In this document: one piece after another, positions 18,421 through 27,007 of the stretch
Position numbering within the stretch: the first letter of the stretch is position 1
Layout: each line of letters begins with the position of its first letter
NCBI RefSeq assembly: GCF_000513995.1
Contig: NZ_AZVB01000002.1
Coordinates: 228,024 to 292,023, forward strand
Source: Pseudoxanthomonas sp. J35
GTDB lineage: Bacteria; Pseudomonadota; Gammaproteobacteria; Xanthomonadales; Xanthomonadaceae
Reading direction: 5' to 3'
Length of the DNA: 64,000 bases
The notes under the pieces: model-generated
The model's input: only the letters and a program-made list of their open reading frames with translations
What the model was told of the DNA's origin: nothing
Databases searched by the model: none
Position numbers and translations under genes: made by a program

Positions 18421-18638
18421 AAATTCCAGTAACGGCCGGCAACGGACCCTCTCCGCACCTGCCGCGCTGACGCCCTTTGGCAGGAGGACGGGTGCCCCGC
18501 CTCCCCTGCCGCGGATTGCCTCGGATGCAGGCTAGCAGGCCCCTATCGGGGAATCCTTGATCCTGCTCAATGACCCCCGCCTGCGCGGCCGGACCGGCCG
18601 GGACCGACGACGGATCGCGACCCGGCCGGCAGCGGGCT

Positions 18639-19340
18639 TCAGGGAAACACGTCGATGAACGTGTTGATCGACAGCCGCCCGTTGCGCGGGTCCGGCGGCG
18701 GGACGCGGCTGTTGTCGATGGTCGCCGAATGCAGGGAATTGCGCCGGTACACCAGCATCCGGTTGTAGACGCCGTCGACCTTGTCGATCCGCTCGAACAG
18801 TGGCGTGTCCTCGCCGATGTAGCCCGGGCTGGGCGCGTCCGGGCCGAGGCTCTCCATCTGCAGGCGGGTGAAGTAGGCCAGCTCCCGGTCCTCGTCCACG
18901 TACTCGTAGCCGGTGCTGCGGTGGCGGTAGAAGGCGGTGCCGCCCCAGCCCTCGTGGAACAGGTAGTGCACCGTGGCCAGGCCGCGCCCGGTGGCCGAGT
19001 CGATGTGCGGGATCCGCTGCAGGAACACCAGCTTCTCCGGTGGCTGGGTCACCAGCGAGTAGTGGCACATCGGGAAGGCCAGTCGCGCCTGCGGCGGCAG
19101 TCCGAACACCTCGCCCATGAGCGGCCGCAGCAGTTTCTCTAGGAAGGCCTCGTAGGACAGCGGCGCGCGCATGCGGATCCCGGGGAACATCGCCCCCTGC
19201 GGGGTGAAGTGGCCGCGCTCGGCCTTGCGCACGAGCCGGTCGGGATCGGCCACCAGCTGGTCGATGACCAGCAGCGGTGCGCCCTCGGCGCCGATCCGCC
19301 GTACCTGGAGGTGCAGCCCGGGATGCGCCTCGATCAGCAT
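18639..19340 (-). CDS. DUF6445 family protein
   Basis: A 233-residue protein without signal or membrane segment. It shows GIRMRAPLSYEAFLEKLL, FPMCHYSLVTQPPEKL, QRIPHIDSATGRGLATVHYL, GWGGTAFYRHRSTGYEYV and YNRMLVYRRNSLHSA. The H-x-D in PHID and spaced histidines suggest a 2-oxoglutarate/Fe-type double-stranded beta-helix, which is my inference. The family is repeatedly found beside tryptophan-halogenase-like genes and TonB receptors. It starts seven bases after the halogenase-like gene and is the last gene of the cluster. Function is unknown. Confidence 0.65.
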   Translation of the reverse strand: MLIEAHPGLHLQVRRIGAEGAPLLVIDQLVADPDRLVRKAERGHFTPQGAMFPGIRMRAPLSYEAFLEKLLRPLMGEVFGLPPQARLAFPMCHYSLVTQPPEKLVFLQRIPHIDSATGRGLATVHYLFHEGWGGTAFYRHRSTGYEYVDEDRELAYFTRLQMESLGPDAPSPGYIGEDTPLFERIDKVDGVYNRMLVYRRNSLHSATIDNSRVPPPDPRNGRLSINTFIDVFP

Positions 19341-19347
19341 CGGCGCA

Positions 19348-20976
19348 TCACCGGACCAGGCCGCCGCCGAGGCCGGCGATCCTGCCGGTCACCTTCTCGT
19401 GCTGCCGGGCGCGTGCGTACATCTCCTCCCAGGCCGAGGGCGGCGCCTTGCAGTAGCTCGCGATGAACTGCTCCTGGCTGGGCATGGCCGCCACGGCGGC
19501 TTCGATCGGCCTGCGCACGCCCTCGAGCAGGCGCTTGAGGTCGGCGTCCGACAGCGCGCGGGTCAGCGGATGGTGGCTGCGCGGCATCACGCCCTGGCCG
19601 AGCATGCAGTGGGTCCAGGAATCGAGGCGGAACAGTTCGTCTTCCCCCTGCCACGCGTAGCCGGTCTCGCGGAACACCTGGATGCGCTCGCCCAGGCCGG
19701 GTGGCAGTTCCATTTCGCGGCACTGCTTCCACAGCGGCTCGTCGCGCTGGTTGAGGTGGTAATGCATCACGACGAAATCGCGGACGTGCTCCAGCTCCTG
19801 GCGACTGACCTCGTTGAAGCGGTCCACCGCCGCCTGGCTGATGCCCTCGGAGGGGAAGAACTGCACCAGGCGGGTGACCGCGCTCAGGGTCAGGTGGATG
19901 CTGGTGGACTCCAGCGGTTCGATGAAGCCGCTCGCCAGCCCGAGCGCGATCACGTTCTTGTTCCAGGTCTTGCGCCGGCGACCGGTGCGGAACGGGATGA
20001 TCCACGGGTCGCGCAGCGGCTTGGCCGGGTTCTCGGCGAGCAGCCTGGCGGTCGCCTCGTCGTCGGACATGTGCGCATCGGAAAACACGATGCCGCACCC
20101 GATCCGGTGCTGGAGCGAGATCTTCCAGTGCCAGCCGGCCTCGTGCGCGATCGCGCGCGTGTACGGCACCGGCGGCCCGTCGGCTTCGGTCTGCAGCGCC
20201 ACCGCGCGGTTGCTTGGCAGCCAGTGGTTCCAGTCCTCGTAGCCGGTGTGCAGCGCCTGCTCGCTCAGCACCGCGCGCGCGCCGGTGCAGTCGATGAACA
20301 GGTCGCCCTCGATGACCTGCCCGTCCTCCAGCACCAGCGCCTGCACGTAGCCGCTGTCCGGATCCTGGCGCACCTGCGCGATCTTGCCCTCGACGCGCCT
20401 GAGCCCGCGGCCCTCGCACTTGACCCGCATGAACGCCGCATACAGCCCGGCGTCGAAGTGGTAGGCGTAGCTCACCTCGCGACGCTCCGCCGTGGCCGCC
20501 TTGGTCCAGCGCATCGACCACTGCTGGGCGTTCTGGCCGGCATCGAACAGGGCGAACCGGTCCTGGAGCGCGGCGACGGTTTCCAGGCAGTAGTCGCCCA
20601 GTTCGCTCTGCATGCCGCGGCGGCGGCTTTCCAGCCAGAACTGGTGGAAGTCGCACGACCAGGTGTTCACGCCGGTGGTGCCGAACGGATGGATGTAGCG
20701 CGACCCCGGGCGGAGCCAGTTCTCGAACGAGATCGCCAGCTTGAAGCTGCCGGCGACCGAGCTGAGGAATTCGCGCTCGTCGATCTGCAGCAGGCGGTGG
20801 AACGTGCGGATGGTCGGGATCGTGGACTCGCCCACGCCGACGGTGCCGACCTGCTCGGACTCCACCAGGGTGACGTCCAGCAGGTCGCGGAACTGGTGGG
20901 TCAACGCGCACGCGGCCACCCATCCGGCGGTACCGCCGCCGGCGATGACGACCTTGCGGATCCTGTTGTTCTCCAA
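19348..20976 (-). CDS. tryptophan-halogenase-like flavoprotein
   Basis: A 542-residue FAD-dependent protein of the flavin halogenase family. The Rossmann loop is VVIAGGGTAGWVAACAL (9-25); VGVGESTIP (46-54) is present; the lysine that handles hypochlorous acid in known halogenases corresponds to K79 in SFKLAISFENW, and the catalytic glutamate to E356 in EPLESTSIHL. The family's G-W-x-W-x-I-P motif reads GWHWKISL (281-288), with serine for proline. Start is TTG 20976, because GGAGG stands five bases upstream and MENNRIRKVVIAGGG is the usual N-terminus; no ATG fits. Homologues in TonB-receptor clusters are annotated as tryptophan halogenases, but their substrate is unknown. Confidence 0.85.
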   Translation of the reverse strand: MENNRIRKVVIAGGGTAGWVAACALTHQFRDLLDVTLVESEQVGTVGVGESTIPTIRTFHRLLQIDEREFLSSVAGSFKLAISFENWLRPGSRYIHPFGTTGVNTWSCDFHQFWLESRRRGMQSELGDYCLETVAALQDRFALFDAGQNAQQWSMRWTKAATAERREVSYAYHFDAGLYAAFMRVKCEGRGLRRVEGKIAQVRQDPDSGYVQALVLEDGQVIEGDLFIDCTGARAVLSEQALHTGYEDWNHWLPSNRAVALQTEADGPPVPYTRAIAHEAGWHWKISLQHRIGCGIVFSDAHMSDDEATARLLAENPAKPLRDPWIIPFRTGRRRKTWNKNVIALGLASGFIEPLESTSIHLTLSAVTRLVQFFPSEGISQAAVDRFNEVSRQELEHVRDFVVMHYHLNQRDEPLWKQCREMELPPGLGERIQVFRETGYAWQGEDELFRLDSWTHCMLGQGVMPRSHHPLTRALSDADLKRLLEGVRRPIEAAVAAMPSQEQFIASYCKAPPSAWEEMYARARQHEKVTGRIAGLGGGLVR

Positions 20977-21088
20977 GACTCCCTCCCCTCAGCATTGCAT
21001 TGCCGCGTCGCGCGGCCCGTTCGTCCCACCGGCGTCGCTTGCGCCGCCTGCCCCTGTCCCGCTCCGCGAGCGCGCGTCGCCGCGCGGA

Positions 21089-22111
21089 TCAGCGGTTGAG
21101 CTTGCCCATCAGCAGCGCGCGCATGCGGCGCGCGGTCATCTCGTCGAACGGCCCGAGGAAACCGCGCGCGGCCTCGGGCAGGTGCTCCACGGACCGTCCT
21201 GCAGGGCCGAACACGTAGTACTCGAACACTTCGCGCCAGGCCTGCTTCTCGTTCTCGGGCCGGTCGCGCAACGCCCAGATCGCGTGGTAAAGCGCGTGCA
21301 TCGGCGTGGGGATCCACGCCGGCATGCTGCCCCACCAGTAGTTCACCAGCACGGTGAACGGGTCCAGTCCCTGCACGTGGTGCCACCACATGCTCGGGAT
21401 GAAGATCGCGTCGCCCGGCTCCAGCACCACGCTCTGGCCGACCGCCATCGCCTCGCGGAAGCGCGGGAAGCGCTCCAGGTCCGGCGCGTTGAAATCGACC
21501 ACGCTCACCGCCTGCCCGCCCGGCGTGGGTTCCAGCGGCCCCGGGTAGAGGTTGCCGATCTGGTCCGGCGGGAACAGGGTGAAGCGGCGCCGGCCCACGG
21601 CGCAGCAGGCGATGTTGTTCGGCGCGTCGTAATGGCACGAGGCGGTGACCCGGTTGCCGATCCAGATCGCCGGCGGCGCCTCGACGCCGTGCGCGGCGAA
21701 GTCCAGGTCGTTGCCGGCGCGCAGGCCCGGCAGGCAGTAGTCGACCAGCAGCGAGGCGACGTAATAGGTGGGCGGACGCGGATCGTCCTGGAAGCCGGCC
21801 AGCTCGTCCAGCACCTGGTCGAGAGTGCCGCGGCGGACCTCGCAGTTGAGCCCGGTGAACCCGGGCCTGTAGAACGGGCGGCCCGCGGTCTCCGGCTCGC
21901 CCCAGTTGTACTGCACCGGACGGCCGTTGTAGTGCGCGCGCAGCTCGTCCATCGCCGCCTGTGGCGAACGCAGGCCCGCCTGGACCAGGGTCCAGTCGCG
22001 GGCCAGCCCCTTGAGCACGGTGGGCAGGTTGTCGCGCAGCAGCGTTTCCAGGGGCAGCGCATCCGGGCGGCAGCCCTCGATCACACGCACGCTTGCCAGC
22101 TGGTCGAGCAT
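21089..22111 (-). CDS. JmjC/cupin-like domain protein (Fe(II)/2-oxoglutarate hydroxylase type)
   Basis: A 340-residue protein of the cupin_8 (FIH-like) group. The metal-binding H-x-D...H triad is visible as ASCHYDAPNNIACC and, downstream, FIPSMWWHHVQGL. Further family marks are PTVLKGLARDW near the start, PAIWIGN, GRRRFTLFPPDQIGNLYPGP and VVDFNAPDLERFP. It is expected to hydroxylate an unknown, possibly protein, substrate. The start lies one base from the SapC stop, so the two genes are translated together. It is followed after 112 bases by the halogenase-like gene. Confidence 0.82.
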   Translation of the reverse strand: MLDQLASVRVIEGCRPDALPLETLLRDNLPTVLKGLARDWTLVQAGLRSPQAAMDELRAHYNGRPVQYNWGEPETAGRPFYRPGFTGLNCEVRRGTLDQVLDELAGFQDDPRPPTYYVASLLVDYCLPGLRAGNDLDFAAHGVEAPPAIWIGNRVTASCHYDAPNNIACCAVGRRRFTLFPPDQIGNLYPGPLEPTPGGQAVSVVDFNAPDLERFPRFREAMAVGQSVVLEPGDAIFIPSMWWHHVQGLDPFTVLVNYWWGSMPAWIPTPMHALYHAIWALRDRPENEKQAWREVFEYYVFGPAGRSVEHLPEAARGFLGPFDEMTARRMRALLMGKLNR

Positions 22112-22112
22112 C

Positions 22113-22865
22113 TCAGGCTGCCTGCTCCTGCCTGCCTTCCTGTTCGCGGATGCGGCGCTGCTTCTCGGCGATCAGCCGGCGCATGTTGTACAGCGAGCTC
22201 AGCACCAGGTAGGCGCCTTCCAGCCAGCCGGAGCGGTACAGGCCGTGCAGCGCCTCGGCATCCAGCGCCGCCAGGCGCTCGCGGTCGATGCCGTAAAGGC
22301 CGGTCAGCTTGACCTGGTGGGCGTCGTCGAAGCGGATCTCCAGGGTCACCGGCTGGACCAGCTGCAGCGCGTCGAGCGCGGCGAACATCTCGCGCCCGGC
22401 CTGCACGCCGTCGTTGATGCCGCGCAGCACGGCGATGACCCGGTCCAGGTAGGGCGTGTTGCCGCCGTGCTCGGTGAACACCGGCTCGCCCTCGCCGCCG
22501 GCGACGCGCGGGTGCTCCAGGTCCACGTGGACCACCGGCTCGGCGCGCAGCTGGCCGTCGACCTGCCGCTCCTGGAAGCCGATCAGGAACGGCCCGCGCG
22601 CCACCGCGCCGGGCAGGTAGGTGGCGTTCCAGCGGTCGCCGTCCAGGTACAGGTTCTCGCGCTGCTCGAAGCCCAGCAGGGCGATCGCGTGGAACTGGCC
22701 GTCGGCGTCCTTGCGCAGGAAGATCGGGTATTCGCGCTGCAGCTCGGCGAACTCGGTGGGGAAAGCCTGGACCATGCCGACGTCGTCGCCGAACTGCGCG
22801 CCGAAGCGTGTGGTCACGCGCAGGTTCGCGTGCGCGATGTTGTCGAGCAGTTCGTATCGGGCCAT
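22113..22865 (-). CDS. SapC family protein
   Basis: A 250-residue cytoplasmic protein. It shows the SapC pattern (named after a Campylobacter surface-array gene): AFPTEFAELQREYPIFLRKD, FHAIALLGFEQRENLYLDG, WNATYLPGAVARGPFLIGFQ and a C-terminal LSSLYNMRRLIAEKQRRI with a charged tail. ATG 22865 has GGAG six bases upstream. SapC genes regularly accompany TonB receptors and halogenase-like genes in xanthomonads and Caulobacter. Biochemical function is unknown. It is separated from the receptor by a strong terminator, so it may have its own promoter or depend on read-through. Confidence 0.82.
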   Translation of the reverse strand: MARYELLDNIAHANLRVTTRFGAQFGDDVGMVQAFPTEFAELQREYPIFLRKDADGQFHAIALLGFEQRENLYLDGDRWNATYLPGAVARGPFLIGFQERQVDGQLRAEPVVHVDLEHPRVAGGEGEPVFTEHGGNTPYLDRVIAVLRGINDGVQAGREMFAALDALQLVQPVTLEIRFDDAHQVKLTGLYGIDRERLAALDAEALHGLYRSGWLEGAYLVLSSLYNMRRLIAEKQRRIREQEGRQEQAA

Positions 22866-22993
22866 CTCGGCTCCATTGGATTCGTCGGCCCCGGTGGTGC
22901 CGGCCTGCCCGGGCCGCGCGCAGGCCACGGCGCGACCATATCGGCAATCCCGCGCGGGCCGCAAGCTGCGCCGCGACGGCATCCCCGGGGGTG

Positions 22994-23025
22994 AAAAAAG
23001 GGACCGCTGCGGGGCAGCGGTCCCT
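22994..23025 (-). terminator. intrinsic terminator after the TonB receptor
   Basis: On the minus strand AGGGACCGCTGC and GCAGCGGTCCCT form a perfect 12-base stem with a CCC loop, followed by six U (22999-22994). It begins 36 bases after the receptor stop. Confidence 0.92.
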
Positions 23026-23060
23026 CTGCTTCATTGCGACAAGCGTACGGGCGGCATCGG

Positions 23061-26000
23061 TCAGAACGTGTAGCGCACGCCCACCATGTAGCGCGGCGAC
23101 TGGTCGAGCAGGCGGACCATCTGGTTGTGCGAACGGGCGCTCCAGCGGATATCCTCGCCGGTGAGGTTGATCGCCTCGAGCGACACGGTGAAGTTGTCGT
23201 TGAAGCTGTACGCCACCGAGAAGTCGATCTGCTCGTACTCCTCGACGAAGTACGGGTTGCGGTTGTTGCCGTTCTGGTTGGCCGCCAGCAGGTACTCGTC
23301 GCGCCAGTTCCAGGCCAGTCGCGCCGACCAGCCGTACTTCTCGAACATCAGCACGGCGTTGGCGGTGTCGCTCAGCCCGGTCAACGCGAACACGTTGGCG
23401 CCCGGGTCGGCCGCGCGGTCGATGCCGACGTCGCCCTTGACGATGGTGTAGTTGGCCAGCAGGCCGAAACCACTGTCGCCGAAGAAGTACTGGCCGCCGA
23501 TCTCCCAGCCGTGCAGCCTGGCCGAGCGCTGGTTGATCGGGCGGTTGACGTCGAACTCGTACAGCGGGTCGGCGGACGTGCCGACGATGTCGAAGCGGTT
23601 CTCCATGTCCAGGACCTGGGCGTTGCTGCCGTCGTAGGCGGCCAGGCCGCCAGTCGCGGCCTCGTTGCGCAGCATCGCCAGGGCGGTGAACAGCGTGGTG
23701 TAGTTCCCCACGCAGCCCTCGGCCGGGTCGTTACCCGCGGCGGTGACCTGGGTCTGGCACGCGGCGCTGTTGAGGAACGCCAGCGCCGCCTGCGCGTCCG
23801 GGCCCGAGGTCGGGTCGGTGATGCCGTACAGGTTCTCGCGGACCACCGTGTTGCCGATGAAGTTCTTGACGTCCTTGTTCCAGTACGTCACGCCGACGAA
23901 GCTGGACGGCGCGAAGTACCACTCCAGGCCGAGGTCGATGTTGCGCGACTCCAGCGGCAGCAGCGACGGGTTCTCGGCGTTGCCGGTGCCGCGGAACTGC
24001 TCGCCGAACAGGATCGAACCGCTGGGCGCGCCGGGGTTGGGACCGGCGTAGAGGTTGCCGTACGGCGCCCGGGCGATGGTCTTGCTCGCCGAGAAGCGGC
24101 CCTTCAGGTCGTCGGTGAAGTCGATGCTGAAGTCCAGGTTCGGCAGCAGGTAGTCGTACTCGTTCTTCTCCGAGAACGGCTGGGCCTCGTCCGAACGGTT
24201 GATCACGAAGTCGTTGTTGGACATCCAGCGGATGCCGTTCGGGACCTGGATCACCGAGGTCGAGGTCAGCTCGGTCTTCTCGTAGCGCAGGCCGATGACG
24301 GTGTAGGTCGGCATGCTGCCGAGGTGGCCGTCCTGCTCCCACTGGATGTAGACCGACCGGGTCTCCTCCTCCACCAGGTTGTCATTGTCGTAGACCGTGC
24401 GCACCTTCGAGCTGAGCGTGTCGCACTCCGGCCACGAGGCCGGGGCGGTGCCGTTGGCGCAGGCCTCCTCGGCCCACTGCGCCAGGGCGCTGGCCTGGCC
24501 CCACCACGCGCCGCGCGCGGCATCGGTGGTGTCGTAGTCCTTGAACAGGTCGACGATGCTGAAGGCCTTGAGCAGCGCGGCCATGCCCGGCACCTGGCCG
24601 GTGTCGTTCGCGCTCCAGTTGCCCAGGGTCATCAGGTGGGCGTGGCCGTCCACGTTCAGGCGCCGCATCGACACCTCGGACGAATCGACGCCGAACTTGA
24701 AGCGGCCGTTATCGAAGTCGAGCACGCCGTCCAGCCTGCCCTGCTTGACCTCGCTGTCCTGGCGCGTCGACCAGATGCGCAGGATCTGCGAGCCCAGCTG
24801 GTCGGGGGCGAAGTCCGGGTTGATGATGCCGTTGGTGTTGGCGATCGCGTCGGCGGTGGACGGGAACAGCGTGCGCTTCATGATCGGAAGGCCGCTGTTG
24901 AACCAGTACTCCTGGGTCCAGTTGTTGTTGAGGCGATCCGGGGCCAGGCCGGCGAAGCTGAAGGCGGTGGAGCTGCCGCCGGTGATCGGGTCGTTCGGCC
25001 GGCTCTCGTTCTTGGTGTTGTGCGCGTCGAAGTTCAGGGAGAAGCGGTCGCTGACCTGCCACTGCACGTTCAGGCCCAGCGAACCGAGCTTGTACTTCTG
25101 CTCGTCGCGCTGCTGCTCGAAGCCGAAGTCCTTGCCGGCGCCGGCGATGTCGCGGATGTAGACCGGCGTGGCCACGTCCGGGTCGTCGTCGAAGGTCACG
25201 TGGCTGAGGCTGTTCTGCAGCCACATGGTCTGCTCGCCACGGTTCTGCGCGATCTCGTTGGTCGAGTAGGTGTAGTCCAGGGTGAAGGTGAACGCGTCGT
25301 TCGGGGCGAACTGCAGGATCGCCTGGCCGTTGATGCGCTCGCGCTCGAAGTCCTGGAAGGCGTAGCGCAGGTCGTTCGGCATGCTGTACAGCTGGCCGAT
25401 CGCCGGCGCGTTCTCCACGATCGCGCCCGGGCGCAGGCGCGAGTCGGTGCCGGTCCAGCGGGCCACGTTCCAGGCGTTCTCGGTGGCCTGCACCGAACCG
25501 CCGTGGCGCTTCTGGTAGCTGGCGTTGACGCCGATGCCCCAGGTCTTGTCCGGGTTGGCGTAGCTGAAGATGCCGGAGATCTCCGGGGTCGCGTCGCTGC
25601 CGAAGATCTGCGACTGGTCGGACACGGCCTTGGCGCCGATGTTGGCGACGATGTCGCCGCCGGCATGGTTCAACGGCCGGTCGGTGAGGATGTCGATGGT
25701 CGCGCCGATGCCGCCGCTGGCCACGTTCGCGCGGCCGGTCTTGTACACGGTCACGCCGCTGATCGCTTCGGAAGCCAGCTGGGCGAAGTTGAAGCCGCGG
25801 GTGCCCGAGCCGACGCCGCCGATCTCAAGGCCGCCGCTGCCGAAGCCGTCGGCGCCGGGGATCTGCCGGCCGTTGAGGGTGACCATGTTGAAGTTGGGGC
25901 CGAAGCCGCGCGCGGTGATGGTTGCGCCCTCGCCGTCGCGGCGCTCGATCGAGATGCCGGTAACGCGCTGCAGCGACTCGGCCAGGTTGGTGTCCGGGAA

Positions 26001-26255
26001 CTTGCCGATGTCCTCGGCGCTGATCGCGTCGACGATGCCGGGGGTGTCGCGCTTGATGTTCATCGCGTGGTCGAGGCTGCTGCGCATGCCCGTGACCGTG
26101 ACGGTGTCCAGCGTGGTCGGATCGTCCTGGGCCGCCGACTGCGCCGCGGTGGCGGGCTGCTGCGGATCCTGGGCGAACGCCGGGTTGATGATGATGACGC
26201 CGCCGACGATGGTGAACATCGCCTTCGACTTGAAGCGCTTGATCCTGGAAGTCAT
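23061..26255 (-). CDS. TonB-dependent outer-membrane receptor
   Basis: A 1064-residue receptor. Residues 1-28 are a signal peptide (MTSRIKRFKSKAMFTIVGGV, then IIINPAFA). The TonB box region is LDTVTVTGMRSSL (about 49-61), followed by a plug with VDAISAEDIGKFPDTNLAES and VTGISIERRDGEGATITARG, typical of the long receptors associated with carbohydrate uptake in xanthomonads and Caulobacter. The 22-strand barrel ends in YMVGVRYTF with the outer-membrane C-terminal phenylalanine. ATG 26255 follows GAGGAC. The substrate is not known; the LacI-type operator upstream (26583-26596) points to a sugar. It heads a cluster with SapC, cupin, halogenase-like and DUF6445 genes. Confidence 0.93.
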   Translation of the reverse strand: MTSRIKRFKSKAMFTIVGGVIIINPAFAQDPQQPATAAQSAAQDDPTTLDTVTVTGMRSSLDHAMNIKRDTPGIVDAISAEDIGKFPDTNLAESLQRVTGISIERRDGEGATITARGFGPNFNMVTLNGRQIPGADGFGSGGLEIGGVGSGTRGFNFAQLASEAISGVTVYKTGRANVASGGIGATIDILTDRPLNHAGGDIVANIGAKAVSDQSQIFGSDATPEISGIFSYANPDKTWGIGVNASYQKRHGGSVQATENAWNVARWTGTDSRLRPGAIVENAPAIGQLYSMPNDLRYAFQDFERERINGQAILQFAPNDAFTFTLDYTYSTNEIAQNRGEQTMWLQNSLSHVTFDDDPDVATPVYIRDIAGAGKDFGFEQQRDEQKYKLGSLGLNVQWQVSDRFSLNFDAHNTKNESRPNDPITGGSSTAFSFAGLAPDRLNNNWTQEYWFNSGLPIMKRTLFPSTADAIANTNGIINPDFAPDQLGSQILRIWSTRQDSEVKQGRLDGVLDFDNGRFKFGVDSSEVSMRRLNVDGHAHLMTLGNWSANDTGQVPGMAALLKAFSIVDLFKDYDTTDAARGAWWGQASALAQWAEEACANGTAPASWPECDTLSSKVRTVYDNDNLVEEETRSVYIQWEQDGHLGSMPTYTVIGLRYEKTELTSTSVIQVPNGIRWMSNNDFVINRSDEAQPFSEKNEYDYLLPNLDFSIDFTDDLKGRFSASKTIARAPYGNLYAGPNPGAPSGSILFGEQFRGTGNAENPSLLPLESRNIDLGLEWYFAPSSFVGVTYWNKDVKNFIGNTVVRENLYGITDPTSGPDAQAALAFLNSAACQTQVTAAGNDPAEGCVGNYTTLFTALAMLRNEAATGGLAAYDGSNAQVLDMENRFDIVGTSADPLYEFDVNRPINQRSARLHGWEIGGQYFFGDSGFGLLANYTIVKGDVGIDRAADPGANVFALTGLSDTANAVLMFEKYGWSARLAWNWRDEYLLAANQNGNNRNPYFVEEYEQIDFSVAYSFNDNFTVSLEAINLTGEDIRWSARSHNQMVRLLDQSPRYMVGVRYTF

Positions 26256-26582
26256 GGGTGCTGTCCTCAGCTGCTCGGGTGTTGGACGGCCAAGGGCACG
26301 TCGTCCTTGATCCACGACGCGGCATGCGCCGGCGCGGTCGTTGACAGCGCGGGACACCGCAACCTGCAACTACTCATCTGCCTACCCTCCCCTTCTGCTG
26401 CTTCGATTTTTGTGGATGGCGCCCCGGCGGGGGCCTGGCAGGCCGCGGTGGGCCTGTGCAACTGGACCGGGAGTCCTTGCTGCGAACCGGCGGGTCGGGG
26501 TTCCGCCGGCGAAACCGATCGAAAGCGGTGGAGCGCGACGGGGCCGCTGCCGGCCTGTCGTCGTGGGCGGTGTTGCCACCCT

Positions 26583-26596
26583 TGATAGCGCTAACA
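26583..26596 (-). promoter_or_regulatory. LacI-family operator upstream of the TonB receptor
   Basis: Read on the minus strand the site is TGTTAGCGCTATCA, which fits the general LacI/CcpA operator pattern TGWNANCGNTNWCA at every fixed position and has the central GCGC. It lies about 10 bases after the predicted transcription start of the promoter at 26613-26642, where repressor binding would block transcription. No lacI-type regulator gene is in the window. Confidence 0.65.
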
Positions 26597-26612
26597 TCCT
26601 GAAGCGGGGAAA

Positions 26613-26642
26613 GGGATAGCACGCACGGATCGGGGCTGTCAC
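26613..26642 (-). promoter_or_regulatory. predicted promoter of the TonB receptor gene
   Basis: Minus-strand GTGACA (26642-26637) as -35 and TATCCC (26618-26613) as -10, separated by 18 bases. The implied start near 26606 gives a leader of about 350 bases that has no recognisable gene or riboswitch. Confidence 0.45.
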
Positions 26643-27007
26643 AGTGCAGCGCAGCACGAAATCCGTTACGCGGACAACTGGATTTTCAGCAGGCAATGGC
26701 ACCTCGCGGATTTATTCCCTGCGGGTATGCCATACGCCGGCGTTTACGACCAAAGCCGCACCGGACGAGGGCCGCGCTTCCTCGATTGGCACCACGGATG
26801 CGCGCAAAAAAAGATTTGGCCAGCGCTGTCGTGCGTAAAAGTTTCGTTCCTGCTGCTACCGGTTACCTGACCCCCGGTTCGTGCGGCAGTGCACGATTTG
26901 CGCCGCCGTTTCAGCGAGTTCGCAAACATTCCGGCAGGCGAAGACACGACGACGGGGCCGCGAACGCCCGCGCGCCCTCCTTCTGGACAGCGTTTTCCCG
27001 CGGGTTT
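26643..27007. other. non-coding gap between the receptor promoter and pncB
   Basis: About 365 bases of lower GC than the surroundings. Short open frames exist on both strands but have no ribosome sites or recognisable motifs. I see no tRNA, repeat or hairpin with a U tract here. Confidence 0.5.

Noticed and set aside
23034..26585. An open frame of over 1100 codons on the plus strand opposite the TonB receptor
   Set aside because: It is the antisense shadow of a GC-rich gene, has low-complexity Val/Gly/Arg/Asp composition, no recognisable motif and no ribosome site; the minus-strand receptor is unmistakable.
26643..26838. Short plus-strand open frame of about 64 codons starting near 26644
   Set aside because: No ribosome site, no hydrophobic or other pattern, and base composition unlike the genes around it.
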